Shown: positions 25,701-33,281, counted from the first letter of the stretch. The stretch: 64,000 nt of DNA from Symsagittifera roscoffensis (GCF_963678635.1 NC_087063.1:63533290-63597289), one strand, 5' to 3'. Translations and numbers: made by a program. Notes: generated by a model from the letters alone, not told the origin.

Positions 25701-28700
25701 AAAAGTCGCCTCAACGGCCGGGTGTTCAAGGTTGGCGAACGACACCAAGCTAGGATTGTAAAATGGTGCCTGATGGACATACATCCAAATCCCGGGCCGA
25801 GGACAGTGGACATCAACAGGTGGACTGAACAGAAGCTTCGGGAGATGCGAGCACGGACGAGGAGAGAAAGACGCAGTGAAAAAAGAGGTTCCAAATGGAC
25901 GCGTATGCTAGAAAACCGGAGCAAACAAGGGAAGGAGCAACTAACGGGGAAAGTGAGGAAGAAAGAGAAAGAACGGTGGAGAAGAAAAGTGAACCAGAAA
26001 CTCTCAAGGAGAACCAACCGTTACTCTAAGGTAATCACGTGGAACCTGCAGAGGTGCAAAATCCAGGTGGATGGACGAGGCCGAATTCAGCATATCCTAG
26101 CAGCAGTACAGGAGAACAAATGGGATATTGTCCTGCTGTCGGAAATATCCTCAAAAGAGGAGGGGGTATGGTGGTACGAAGAGGACTCAGTTCTAATCCA
26201 TGGGAAAAGAGCCGGTATTATCTTAAGAAACCATTGGGCCCAAGAGTGGAAGAAGCAAGGGAGCCAAAAATGGTTGGCCGAACGAGTAGCCATGGTAACA
26301 GTGAACAACATCAAGTTGATCGCAGTCTACCAGCCAGTATCGTCGAATGATATGGAAATCGACGAATACCGAAAACAGCTAGAGACAGCGATATCGTGTA
26401 GGAAAAAGGACGAAATGTTGCTCATCGGAGGAGACCACAATGCTCAAATAGGCAGGCAAGATAATACGGGAAAAGAGAGGACTCTGGGAAAGTTCGGGTT
26501 ACGAGCAAACTCGGAAGCAGGGGACGATTTCGTCGAGTGGGCGGAAAACAATAACCTGTACATCGTGGACACCTATTTTAGAAAGAATAATAGAGGTACG
26601 TGGTGTCATCCAAGAACAGGTAATTGGTACGAGCTGGATTACTTCTTAGCTAAGAGACACAGAAATTTAATCATCAAAGATATGAAGGTGGTACGGGAAG
26701 ACAGATGGTCCGATCATCAGCCCAAGAGAATTAAAGTGAGCTTCAGAGAAAATAAGCAAAGATTTAACCGTACAAAACAAGAGAACATAGACTGGCGGAA
26801 GCTACGCATCAAGAAACATCAAGATGAGTATCAGGAACACATAAGCGAGGCCTCCCTTTCAAACGAACCCTCTTGGGCAGAATTAGCAGAAACCATGAAA
26901 AGGGCAGCTAAGGCTGCTTGTGGGTTAGAAGATACAAGAAGCAAAACCAGTCAATGGATGGTAGGCCATGAAGACCGTGCAAGAGCGTTCAAAAACGGAA
27001 GTCAAAGGGCAGTCAAAAAACGGAACGAGGCGCAAATGCACAACGCCAGAGAAGAGCTTAAAACAGTACGAAAAGAGTATAAACGGAGACTCAGAGAGTG
27101 AAAAACAGAATGGTGGGAAGCTCTCTTAGTCAAATGCGAGGAAGCTATGCGTAGGCAAGACATCGGGGAGATGTACAGCATCCTCAAGCAGCTAGGACTT
27201 AGAGGTTACGCAGTACCTTATTCCAGAAAGTGCAAGAAAAACGCGAAGAAAATGGACTGACAGAGAAGATCCAGTCGAGGAGGTTCAAACGAGAGTTCGC
27301 TCAAACGACACCAGAGGGACGTCAAATGGCCAAGGAGTGCAGTACAATGCCTTCAGAAGAAGAAATCATGAAAGAGTGGGCGAAGGTTAAGGAAAAAGCA
27401 CTTGGCGAGGACGACATCCGAATGATCTACCTTAAGTCAGCTATAATAGAATTCCAAAAGAGAATATTAAAAGTGATACAAACCATGTTCAACACATCAG
27501 CGGAATATTGGGATGATATAGTCAAAGTGGGACTCATTCCACTGCACAAGAAAGGAGCGAAGGACAACTCCGATAATTTCCGCAGTGTTTGCCTGTTATC
27601 CACGGTGAGCCGAATTCTCGCTAGAATTTTAACAACACGACTCCGGGATCGGAGCGAGGAATTTGACGCCCTAAATGATAATCAAGATGGCTTTAGACAA
27701 CACAGATCTACAGCCGACACCACCCAAATAATGGTCAGACTACCGGAAGATAACTGAAGGATATGCGAATCACAAAGTCTGAATAGAGACCGAGCGTGTC
27801 TATTAGATCTGAGAAAAGCCTATCCAAGAGTCAATCGACCACTTTTGTCGAAAATACTGGAAAGTTTTGGGTTCGAAGATAATTTCCTAGGACGATTAAA
27901 GGACCTACACGAAGTAGCTTCTTACAAAGTGAAAGACAATAAGGAAGTTAGCTCCGAATGGACACCTCAAAGAGGATTGAGGGAGTGATGTCCTTCTTCC
28001 CCAATGCTTTTTAACATATTTGATCAGATCTTAATAAGAGCAGCAGAAAAACAAAGGGTAGACAATGGTATAAAAATTACTTGCATACCTGGAAACACCT
28101 GCATGACACAAAGGAGAGACAAACAAAATGCTGAGGCGAAGCATATAGACCTCAAATACGCCTTGTTCGCTGTTGACACTACTATCTTGAGTAACAAGGA
28201 AAGTATGGGTGTCGCAAGAAACACCACCAAAAGAGTAATGGGCCTCTTCGAAGAGAAAACAAACGTATCTAAAGAGGAAAACATAACTCTGGGTGAAACC
28301 AGCGCGGCAGGAACCAGATTCTTGGGTTTTTGGCTGGGAGAAGCTGAAGACACAAGAGTACGATTACAACACGGGATGGGAGCTTGCACAAAGATCAAAA
28401 GACGCCTCAAAAACTCAAGGTTAACTAAAAGAACGCAAGCGCGTGTAGTTGAGGCAGTCGTGGAAAGCACCATGTTGTACAACTGCCAAGTACGGACCTG
28501 GAATGTGTCAGAAATAAACAGAATCCAAAGGAAAGTAGACCAATGTTACCGTTATGTATGGAGTTCCAAGACCCAGCCACCGCTGAAGCAAATGGAACAA
28601 AAACACAAAAACAGATGGAATGTAAGGAAAGAACTCAGAAAAAAATCAGTCAGAATAAAAATCGAAAAACGGAGTATGGAACGCCTAGGACATATGATAC

Positions 28701-29280
28701 GTATGCCCGACGACAGAAGAGTGAAGCACGTAACTTTTGGCTGGTTGAGCAAGTTAGAAAAAGTTGCAAAACCGAGAGCGAAGTACCGTTGCACTCCCAG
28801 ACAATGGATCAAATTGACGTGCGAGGCAGGAATTGACCAATTAGATATCGAAGAGATGGCAAAAGACAGAAAGCAATGGAAAACGATTATAAAAAGCAGA
28901 ATGACACATCTGGAAAGACGGGAGGAATCCCATGAGAATGGATGGGGAGGAGGCAAGATAGAACGCTCACAAGGAAAGGAAAGCATCAATCTCGTGGGTA
29001 GTCACTGCGAGAAAGTCTGCAAATCTACAACTGGTCGGGCAGTGCATATAAGAAGAATGCACAGAGAGAACAACGTGGAACATACGTGCATCAATTGCCA
29101 CGCCAAATTCCCAACGAAAACAAACCTGAAGAATCACGAGAAGAAATGCCCTACCAAGTACGTCCCGGCAACAAAGGAATGTCCACTGTGCATTAAAATG
29201 ATCTCCGCAACCAACCTAGCGAGACATATGACCAGGAGCTGTAGAAAGCGACATAGGGGACCCTAACAGGGAGAATACCG

Positions 29281-29312
<32 letters not shown>

Positions 29313-29859
29313 AAGAAAACCGTTTTTCAAAAAGGCTCCAAATGGAACGAGCTCGATGCCCTCCAAGTTAAAGTCCAGAATTATACGGCCACCAGACCGG
29401 CTTGAAACCTTAGCCTTGAATAAAAAAAAGTTGCTCTCAGAAAAAAGTGAGCTTCATAATATGACACGTCGCGGGTAGGAACATGAACTAATTACTTAAG
29501 CGAGCTTTTTTGATCAGTTTTTCTCATTATAGCCCCCTAGCCAAAGAACAAAGAGGGCGATTTTACAGGGTCTAAAATGGGGAAAGAGCCACTAAGCTTG
29601 CTTGAGTAAAAATTTTATGTTCTTAGGCTAGTTTATGTTCGGTTAGATGGCTCGTGGTCGATAAGGCCTTCGCCTCCTGATCACCAGATTTTCAGTTTTC
29701 CTTTCCAGTTTTAGCAGCTTATTTCCTCTCTCTTCAAATGGTAGTATCTGGCTTTGGTCGTATCTGGCTCTTGATCATTATTAACAATCAAAATAATAAT
29801 AACAATAATAATTTCAATAATAATCATAATAATAATAATCATCATAAAAAAATAGTAAC

Positions 29860-29895
<36 letters not shown>

Positions 29896-31376
29896 GTTTA
29901 GGGAAGTACCCAAGGGAGTTGTTGTTTCCGAGTTACAGCCTTACAAAAAAAAATCCTGAGTTTATGTCGAGCTCTGCACTCTTATCATAAACATGTCAGT
30001 CTCCATGAGCAAATGCCTTCAAGATTATACTTATTTCCAAAATAGTTAAAGTACACTTCAGCTATTATTTTCTTCGGATGTTCTATTTCGTCAAGATTGA
30101 ACCCAATCTTTTTTTCTACTGCATTTGCTGAGAATGTACCCCTTGTCCAGAAGTCACTTTCTTGTTTTTGCTTTGACAATTTTCGCGCTTTGAAAAGTTT
30201 CAATTCTTGCGCTCTCGTTTTTTGAGTCCGATTTGCATTGAGCTTGAACAACTGCATACGGTAATGATTGTAATTTTGATTTTTTGATGAAATACGTTTA
30301 TTAAGTTTATTCAAACTGAACCGAAATCTAAATTCTGCGAGTCTCTTTTTTATGTCGATGAAGGGCTAAGTGTACGGCTGTATGATACATTTGTCTTATT
30401 ACAGCATTTTCCATCCTAGTAAAAAAGAAAATGAACAACACTATTTTTCATTTTAAGGTCTTAATTGACTAAATACTATTAGCCGCTAGAAATGCAAACA
30501 ATTACTCACTCTGAAAATTGTTGCACGAAAACTTTCATCAACTCCATGTCCAAATTGTTGAAAGCTATATATAACTTGAGAATAGATCTTTGATTATCAT
30601 CCTGGTCCGATTTACTTTGATCAATCAATCTAGCAAGAGTCCCATCGTCTCCCCCTGTTGTAGCATAGGTTGCACCAAGAATGTTGGCCACTGGATCTTG
30701 ATTTTCTGCAGAAAGAATCAAATGTTTTAAATTCGGCGTATTCCACAATTTGAAGTACTTAAATTATTAACCTTCAAGAATAAAACGCGCTTCCTTCGTT
30801 TTACTTTCCGCAGCGGTTTGCAATACTTTCATAAGCATTGGCATTGAGAGAATGGTAATTTTGTTCCCAGAAACTGACAACAGTGAAGAGTTTCCATCTT
30901 TCGTTTTCTCCGAAGACTCAAAGGTTCCACTAAAACAAATTGATGTTAACAAAATCATTCAAAAAACAAAACTTTAATAGCAAATTGAAATCACTTTCAA
31001 GAAGCAAGTGTTAGTCACATTATTTTACTTTTATTTTTCATATTTTCTCTGCACACATAATTATACATAGCTATACATAGCTATACATAGCTATTATACA
31101 CTACTTATTACGAAAAGCATGAACTACAAAAAGCATAATACTAATTTCAATCACTTACCCAGAACCCCCGAAATCACCTGCATTCAGATGGCTGGTGTAA
31201 ACCAATGGTTTTTGAAATTCCAAGTTCGCGCAGTCAGAATGTCTGTTGGGAATAGCTTCCGTAAATTCCACTATTTCTTTCAAAAGTTTTTCATTTATGG
31301 GTGACATGGCTAGTTTTCCTCGGCCACCTGCTGTAGCTGAAGTCCATTCAGCGGCTCTTGTAAGCGATTGGCCCAT
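4621..31376 (-). CDS. ODAD2: Outer dynein arm docking complex subunit 2 (ARMC4), 15 coding exons
   Basis: The product is an armadillo-repeat protein of the outer dynein arm docking complex, needed to anchor outer dynein arms on doublet microtubules of motile cilia. I joined exons 31376-31159, 30929-30772, 30705-30510, 21165-20922, 19023-18907, 18018-17906, 17620-17372, 16990-16819, 16081-15935, 15626-15417, 15292-14948, 14641-14244, 13995-13692, 5315-5094 and 4734-4621. Every junction has AG/GT sites and compatible phase, and the sum is 3,207 nt (1,068 aa plus TGA), close to vertebrate ARMC4 (about 1,044). Residues 1-270 match the family N-terminal region. Residues about 310-450 are charged and low complexity, with an S/E-rich stretch before a conserved [13 protein letters not shown]. 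Residues about 490-1060 are tandem ARM repeats. The ATG at 31376 starts the family-like MGQSLT N-terminus. Introns 3 (9.3 kb) and 13 (8.4 kb) are swollen by transposons. The family call rests on remembered family sequence; exon borders are read directly. Confidence 0.95.
5094..5315 (-). CDS. ODAD2: ODAD2 coding exon 14 (aa 958-1031)
   Basis: ARM-repeat exon with [31 protein letters not shown] and ENCITMH, matching the family C-terminal ARM repeats. The acceptor is GTTTAG and the donor is GTGAGT. A longer apparent frame running past the donor is intronic. Confidence 0.95.
5427..5504. repeat. Long hairpin in ODAD2 intron 13
   Basis: The left arm TTCAGAAAGACGAATTTGAT pairs with the right arm ending ATTCGTCTTTCTGAA, and an inner AACCATGAC pairs with GTCATGGTT. 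The loop is short (AAACAATT). It lies about 110 nt from the acceptor of exon 14. Confidence 0.8.
5608..7008. mobile_element. TIR element with 7-bp flanking duplication, no coding capacity
   Basis: Ends read GGGTGCCGGAAATCAAGC at the left and GGCTTGTTGTCCTAGACCC at the right, an imperfect inverted repeat of about 38 bp that includes GACGGGAC and AAGCCGAA. GTTTTAA flanks it at 5601-5607 and 7009-7015. The right end carries extra tandem copies of a GAAGTCCCTTCGGCT unit. No transposase was seen. A related end lies at 32131-32195. The superfamily is not assigned. Confidence 0.72.
5735..6610. repeat. Interspersed self-complementary ATTATAATCGATTATAAT repeats
   Basis: The interior of the 5608-7008 element contains many degenerate copies of a self-complementary TTATAATCGATTATAA motif on both sides of a non-repetitive core near 5950-6350. 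Confidence 0.7.
7217..7408. repeat. C/G-run-bounded repeat, family member 2
   Basis: A diverged relative of 1238-1434, from a CCCCCCC-rich start to GCAGGTGGGGGGAGGAAAAAGG. It abuts the hAT transposase fragment and may or may not be part of that element. Confidence 0.5.
7421..9560 (+). pseudogene. hAT-superfamily transposase, decayed, copy 1
   Basis: An open frame from 7421 carries a BED-type zinc finger (CRYC at 7510-7521, then HSEKH). The catalytic region follows, with [15 protein letters not shown] and [15 protein letters not shown], typical of DUF659-type hAT transposases. A nonsense TAA lies at 8288-8290, after which the same frame continues (ACETRWGSS). A 502-bp MITE interrupts the gene at 8396. 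Then come AWKALLAEF and GYFNTLVPP fragments with several frame breaks. Near 9400-9500 lies the dimerisation motif [20 protein letters not shown]. An AATAAA lies at 9559. No in-frame ATG precedes the BED finger. Family features are from knowledge; the breaks are read directly. Confidence 0.88.
8396..8897. mobile_element. hAT-type MITE nested in the hAT pseudogene, copy 1
   Basis: Ends read CAGGGATGCGTAA and TTTTACGCATCCCTG. The flanks ACACTGAC (8388-8395) and ACCCTGAC (8898-8905) match at 7 of 8 bases, consistent with an 8-bp target duplication. The element is 502 bp and non-coding, with many ATATTGCAAT-type repeats near both ends. Confidence 0.82.
9651..10079. mobile_element. MITE of the CAGGGGCGGA family, copy 2
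   Basis: Begins CGAGGGGCGGACCTAGG and ends CCTAAATCCACCCCTG, similar along its length to the element at 3963-4379. No flanking duplication is visible, so the ends may have decayed. Confidence 0.75.
10143..10700. repeat. Dispersed repeat family, copy in unit 1
   Basis: It contains CTGTGCAAGAAGCACAGAATG, a small hairpin, and a block from CGAATCACGACTGAAAGAGC through ATATATCATTCGACAC. Partial relatives lie at 19718-19930 and 21358-21575. No coding capacity was seen. Confidence 0.6.
10481..10549. repeat. 26-bp tandem repeat, three units
   Basis: TTCGAATCACGACTGAA plus ATTTTTAATG is repeated with a 26-bp period, the third unit partial. The same array occurs at 13277-13345. Confidence 0.85.
10803..12356 (+). 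pseudogene. hAT-superfamily transposase, truncated duplicate, copy 2
   Basis: This copy begins inside the catalytic region ([13 protein letters not shown]) at the duplication breakpoint, so it lacks the BED finger and N-terminal part. It keeps the same internal stop (11084-11086) and nested MITE as copy 1. Both lesions therefore predate the duplication. Confidence 0.88.
11192..11693. mobile_element. hAT-type MITE nested in the hAT pseudogene, copy 2
   Basis: Copy of the 8396-8897 MITE carried in the second unit of the tandem duplication. Confidence 0.82.
12447..12875. mobile_element. MITE of the CAGGGGCGGA family, copy 3
   Basis: Copy of 9651-10079 in the second tandem unit; it differs mainly in G-run lengths. 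Confidence 0.75.
12939..13496. repeat. Dispersed repeat family, copy in unit 2
   Basis: Second-unit copy of 10143-10700, including the 26-bp array at 13277-13345. Confidence 0.6.
13692..13995 (-). CDS. ODAD2: ODAD2 coding exon 13 (aa 856-957)
   Basis: ARM-repeat exon with [32 protein letters not shown] and ENLAVITDH, close to the family. The acceptor is ATACAG and the donor is GTAAGC at 13691. It precedes the 8.4-kb transposon-filled intron 13. Confidence 0.95.
14244..14641 (-). CDS. ODAD2: ODAD2 coding exon 12 (aa 724-856)
   Basis: ARM-repeat exon beginning [14 protein letters not shown], with [15 protein letters not shown] and [20 protein letters not shown]. The acceptor is ATTTCAG and the donor is GTAAGT. 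It ends with a split Pro codon. Confidence 0.95.
14948..15292 (-). CDS. ODAD2: ODAD2 coding exon 11 (aa 609-723)
   Basis: ARM-repeat exon containing [17 protein letters not shown] and [19 protein letters not shown], both near-identical to the family blocks. The acceptor is CCACAG and the donor is GTCATA. Confidence 0.95.
15417..15626 (-). CDS. ODAD2: ODAD2 coding exon 10 (aa 539-608)
   Basis: ARM-repeat exon encoding [20 protein letters not shown] and [20 protein letters not shown], which are close matches to the family. The acceptor is TTTACAG and the donor is GTGAGT. Confidence 0.95.
15935..16081 (-). CDS. ODAD2: ODAD2 coding exon 9 (aa 490-538)
   Basis: It starts the ARM array: [20 protein letters not shown], then [20 protein letters not shown]. 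The acceptor is GTCCAG and the donor is GTCAGT, preceded by AAA, so slightly off consensus. The length of 147 nt keeps phase 0. Confidence 0.93.
16124..16585. mobile_element. Inverted-repeat element in ODAD2 intron 8
   Basis: Ends read CCCGGGTTGAC and GTCAACCCGGG, a perfect 11-bp inverted repeat. Inside, the motif ATGCTTATCATA and its complement recur several times. No reading frame is convincing and no clear target duplication was found. It is probably a MITE. Confidence 0.72.
16819..16990 (-). CDS. ODAD2: ODAD2 coding exon 8 (aa 432-489)
   Basis: It contains the family landmark: an acidic [12 protein letters not shown] run followed by [18 protein letters not shown]. The acceptor is CCTTCAG and the donor is GTTAGA. 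It leads into the ARM-repeat domain. Confidence 0.95.
17372..17620 (-). CDS. ODAD2: ODAD2 coding exon 7 (aa 349-432)
   Basis: It encodes a K/E/R-rich linker that includes a [15 protein letters not shown] segment. The acceptor is TTTCCCAG and the donor is GTAAGC at 17371. The region is likely disordered or coiled and poorly conserved between species. Confidence 0.8.
17906..18018 (-). CDS. ODAD2: ODAD2 coding exon 6 (aa 312-349)
   Basis: It encodes a charged linker ([15 protein letters not shown] and onward). Flanks are an ATTCAG acceptor and a GTATGT donor, and the phase fits both neighbours. Sequence here is low complexity, so the call rests on splice sites and phase. Confidence 0.8.
18223..18556. 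mobile_element. Imperfect inverted-repeat element in ODAD2 intron 5
   Basis: The left end has GGTCTGAACGGTACCGCGAC and AAGACAACTCGC. The right end has the complementary GCGAGTTGTCTTT repeated two to three times, then CGTAATACGGCCTGAAC. This suggests a MITE with subterminal repeats. The exact ends are uncertain. Confidence 0.5.
18907..19023 (-). CDS. ODAD2: ODAD2 coding exon 5 (aa 273-311)
   Basis: This 117-nt exon in phase 0 encodes [21 protein letters not shown], matching the family NYERKGSIYKNL segment. The acceptor is TTTAG and the donor is GTAATA. Confidence 0.92.
19718..19930. repeat. Dispersed repeat family, partial copy in intron 4
   Basis: Similar to 10530-10730: CGAATCACAGCTGAAAGGGC, then ATATATCACTCGACCC. 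The remaining DNA of intron 4 (19024-20921) shows nothing recognisable. Confidence 0.55.
20922..21165 (-). CDS. ODAD2: ODAD2 coding exon 4 (aa 191-272)
   Basis: It carries the family signature [20 protein letters not shown], matching the NGCRAPxWRQIxGEICY block of ARMC4. The acceptor is CTTTAG at 21166 and the donor is GTAATT at 20921. Confidence 0.93.
21358..21575. repeat. Dispersed repeat family, partial copy in intron 3
   Basis: Contains GCTGTGCAAATAGCACAGAATG and TTCGAATCATGACTGACAGG, related to 10143-10550. Confidence 0.5.
21615..21637. repeat. (GAA)n microsatellite
   Basis: About seven AAG/GAA units directly visible. Confidence 0.9.
21640..25500. other. ODAD2 intron 3, left part: diverged duplicate, otherwise unassigned
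   Basis: Two segments, about 22830-23300 and 23970-24680, are similar in order and sequence (for example AACCACTAAACTGGCCAATTT versus AACCACTGAGCTGACTAGTTT). They look like an old direct duplication or two copies of one repeat. Short frames on both strands show no family resemblance. Confidence 0.4.
25541..25683 (+). other. Short ORF before the LINE endonuclease frame
   Basis: An ATG-started 47-codon frame ([14 protein letters not shown] and onward, ending at TAA 25681-25683) sits just upstream of the LINE protein in another frame. It could be a remnant of a first ORF. No function recognised. Confidence 0.25.
25722..27101 (+). pseudogene. LINE ORF2, N-terminal part: 2A-like motif plus APE endonuclease
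   Basis: The open frame (first codon here is GTG; the true start is unclear) encodes about 459 residues. Near residues 19-26 is DIHPNPGP, resembling the DxExNPGP ribosome-skipping signature but with His where Glu is usual. A basic linker follows. From about residue 105 is an APE-type endonuclease with [25 protein letters not shown] and ELDYFL, and the terminal SDHQ, so the catalytic set looks present. The frame ends at TGA 27099-27101 and the same frame continues beyond to about 27240, so this stop is a lesion. Confidence 0.85.
27102..27757 (+). pseudogene. LINE reverse transcriptase, first fragment
   Basis: After the stop the sequence continues in the previous frame ([17 protein letters not shown]), then changes frame near 27232. 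From there [20 protein letters not shown] and [13 protein letters not shown] match early RT motifs of APE-type LINEs. This part ends at TGA 27755-27757, and coding similarity continues in frame after it. Confidence 0.85.
27758..29266 (+). pseudogene. LINE reverse transcriptase palm, thumb and zinc-finger tail
   Basis: The frame first reads [13 protein letters not shown], then meets TGA 27986-27988 just before [11 protein letters not shown]. In the catalytic box the usual FADD reads FAVD (about 28168-28179), so the first Asp is lost. The C-terminal half has [10 protein letters not shown] and a Trp/Lys-rich region. The tail has two Cys/His clusters, CINCHAKF...H...C and CPLCIKM...H...C, likely nucleic-acid-binding fingers. 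The open part is 28004-29266 (420 aa). The enzyme is not expected to be active. Confidence 0.85.
29281..29308. repeat. (GA)n microsatellite at LINE 3' end
   Basis: About 14 GA units followed by an A-rich stretch. It may be the template-end repeat of the LINE. Confidence 0.85.
29645..29715 (+). repeat. tRNA-like SINE head (degenerate)
   Basis: ATGGCTCGTGGTCGATAAGG resembles a tRNA A box region, followed by CCTTCGCCTCCTGATCACCAG, which looks like an anticodon arm. The B box is degraded (TTTTCCTTTCC). It may be a SINE remnant. Confidence 0.35.
29780..29894. repeat. (AAT)n-rich microsatellite
   Basis: Imperfect AAT/AAC triplets from about 29790, ending in a near-pure (AAT)n at 29856-29894. Confidence 0.9.
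30510..30705 (-). CDS. ODAD2: ODAD2 coding exon 3 (aa 126-191)
   Basis: The acceptor is TTTCTGCAG. The protein contains [10 protein letters not shown], aligning with the family NRDP.VKILG segment, and ends FVQQFSE. The donor is GTGAGT at 30509. The next exon lies 9.3 kb away, beyond the LINE-bearing intron 3. Confidence 0.9.
30772..30929 (-). CDS. ODAD2: ODAD2 coding exon 2 (aa 73-126)
   Basis: It follows a TTTTAG acceptor and completes the split Gly codon. It encodes a segment matching the family region with [16 protein letters not shown] and [19 protein letters not shown] donor follows, splitting a Glu codon after its first base. Confidence 0.9.
31068..31105. repeat. Short tandem repeat of TATACATAGC
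   Basis: Three to four units of a 10-11 bp motif in ODAD2 intron 1. Confidence 0.8.
31159..31376 (-). CDS. ODAD2: ODAD2 coding exon 1 (aa 1-73)
   Basis: This exon begins with the initiator ATG (31376-31374), encoding [14 protein letters not shown], like the ARMC4 N-terminus. It ends before a GTAAGT donor at 31158, leaving two bases of a split glycine codon. Confidence 0.9.
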
Positions 31377-31403
31377 TATATCTGTTGGTTTACAAACGTT
31401 CCT
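31377..31403 (-). other. Candidate 5' UTR segment and splice acceptor of ODAD2
   Basis: Just upstream of the ODAD2 ATG, the minus strand has a T-rich stretch ending in TTTTAG (AG at 31405-31404). A 5' UTR intron could end there, leaving about 27 nt of leader before the ATG. No promoter motif was recognised, so the transcription start may be further upstream. Confidence 0.35.
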
Positions 31404-31433
31404 CTAAAATTGATAATAATTTTATTTGAATCG

Positions 31434-31452
31434 TGAGAGAGAGAGAGAGAGA
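31434..31452. repeat. (GA)n microsatellite upstream of ODAD2
   Basis: About nine GA units roughly 60 nt upstream of the ODAD2 start codon on the gene's 5' side. Confidence 0.85.
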
Positions 31453-31750
31453 AAATTTTAATTGTGTTTTGACTTAACAGTCCTCATCAAATCTTCGAGT
31501 TTTTTGTTTTGACATGTAAACTTCTATCGAACACTGTCAATCGAAATTTTGAAATGCGAAAAATCAGATACTGGATATCGTAAACAAAAAAAAGAACTCA
31601 CTCAGGACACCCAGTATCCGTTTGAGCAAAAAAATGTACAGAAAAAATTCAGAAATTTAAACTTTACACATACACATATACCTCAAATCACTATTTTTTA
31701 TCTGTAAAACGTTGCTTCCAAAAGCTTTAGGCAAGTTTAGACCAGAATAA

Positions 31751-32008
31751 GCGTTATTCATGACGATAAAGTACTCAGGATTGGCATCCGTTATTAATAT
31801 TCAGCCGGTTTTTGAAATGCATAATTTATAAACTAGAAATTTGCCTTCAACCGTGGTTTATTTTTCACCTATCCTAAAAGCGTTATTCATGACGATAAAT
31901 TACTCAGGATTGGCATCCGTTATTAATATTCAGCCGGTTTTTGAAATGCATAAATTATAAACTAGAAATTTGCCTTCAACCGTGGTTTATTTTTCACCTT
32001 TCCTAAAA
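31751..32008. repeat. 129-bp tandem duplication
   Basis: GCGTTATTCATGACGATAAA starts at 31751 and again at 31880. The two units are almost identical over 129 bp, including CAGCCGGTTTTTGAAATGCA. Confidence 0.92.
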
Positions 32009-32130
32009 ATCAGTTGGAGGCTTAAATTTTATGAAATTGTCAATAACTACAGAAGAAAGATCATGAAATTAAGTAGTTCTTCGAAAACGTCTTCAAATTC
32101 ATCATAGTTTATGACTTGATGGAAAAATTT

Positions 32131-32195
32131 TCGGCTTGAAGTCCCTAAGTTTACGATTCGGCGTGAAATCCCGTCGGCTTGATGTCCGGCACCCC
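32131..32195. mobile_element. Isolated end of the 5608-7008 TIR family
   Basis: TCGGCTTGAAGTCCC followed by CCCGTCGGCTTGATGTCCGG and CACCCC matches the complement of the left end of the element in intron 13. No partner end was found nearby, so this is probably a truncated copy. Confidence 0.6.
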
Positions 32196-32318
32196 AGAAA
32201 CTGATTAGATGAGCTCTCAACAATTTAGAAGGTGTTTCTTGTGTTTACAATTAGGTTACTAACTCGATGAGTTGTTTTGGACAAATATGATGTTATTTGA
32301 TGTACATATTGATTATGA

Positions 32319-32522
32319 AACTCTCAACTAAAAAAATCAACTTACAATTTGAAAAAAAAACTCGTTTCAAACCAACAAACCAGTAATCAATCCCCACTAC
32401 AACCAAGCTCCAATAATACCAGCGACGATGAAAACGACGACGAAACAACCAGCGATAAGTCTTCTAATGGCAGCGAAAATGTCGAGGAAAAGAATGTCGA
32501 AACACCACCAACCACCATCTAA
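32319..32522 (+). other. Acidic Ser/Asn/Asp/Glu-rich open frame, possible exon fragment
   Basis: An open frame without ATG, closed by TAA at 32520-32522, encodes a tail rich in S, N, T, D and E (for example NNTSDDENDDETTSDKSSNG). The composition looks protein-like rather than random AT-rich DNA. An AG at the CCAG near 32383 could be a splice acceptor. Nothing else of such a gene is visible, so this is weak. Confidence 0.2.
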
Positions 32523-33281
32523 AGTTTTGGTTAATGAATCTAAAACAAACAATGCAGCAAATCCAAGCGATTAAAAACAAAGGATGAGGTTCTCCACAAA
32601 CGGGTCGTAGATTTTCATTTTTACTTTGCCAAGCAAAAAAAAGACAAAAAATATATCGAAAACAACAAACGTAAATGTTCCTCTGACGGAAGAATGGCAA
32701 CAAAAAAAGAGAGCGTGAAATTTCACCAACCGCTTGGTCAGTTTTAACACGGAAAAAATGTCAAAAACGAAATCTAAAAGAATCGGAGAAGACTCGGTTG
32801 GAGGGAAGTCTTAGCAAAATTTCTATGTGCGAAAAACCAGATAAACTTTCCGTTAAAAATTGAGCATTGAAAGTCCAGCTAATTTACACTCGCTTTGTGT
32901 CAGTCGGTCATAATTGGAAGTTTGACCTTGATCAACGCGAGAAACATGATTTTGAGGTGAAATGGAACTTTTCTCGCGATAATTGAAAATCTCAGAAATA
33001 CAAGATCAGAACAACAGAACTCCAATCGCGGGAAAGTGGTCGGAAAAAGCAGCGGAAAATTGCTATTCGCAATTTCCAGATATGATATCACATTAGAGTA
33101 GAGCTGTCTTATCCTAAAACAGAAGGCAGAGCAATAGCGAACAAAGGAGGGACAAATAAGACGTGGACCAGAGTGAACCTTCGATGGGAAGGTGGACAGC
33201 CGAAGTCTCCCAATGAAGCAGCCCCAAAACTTAATTCTCAAGTCCAAACTCATTTCTCGAATTCGAACTGATTACTGTTCA
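32523..33281. other. Unassigned DNA between ODAD2 upstream region and retroelement
   Basis: No gene, RNA or clear repeat recognised. Minus-strand short frames lack any family resemblance. Confidence 0.4.

Larger units (their letters stand above)
25692..29330 (+). mobile_element. APE-type non-LTR retrotransposon (LINE), decayed
   Basis: Endonuclease, reverse transcriptase and C-terminal zinc-finger regions occur in order on the plus strand, antisense to ODAD2, inside intron 3. The coding region is broken by three in-frame TGA codons and a frame change. The 3' end runs into (GA)n and an A-rich stretch at 29281-29317. The 5' end is not defined. The clade cannot be named from what I see. Confidence 0.88.
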
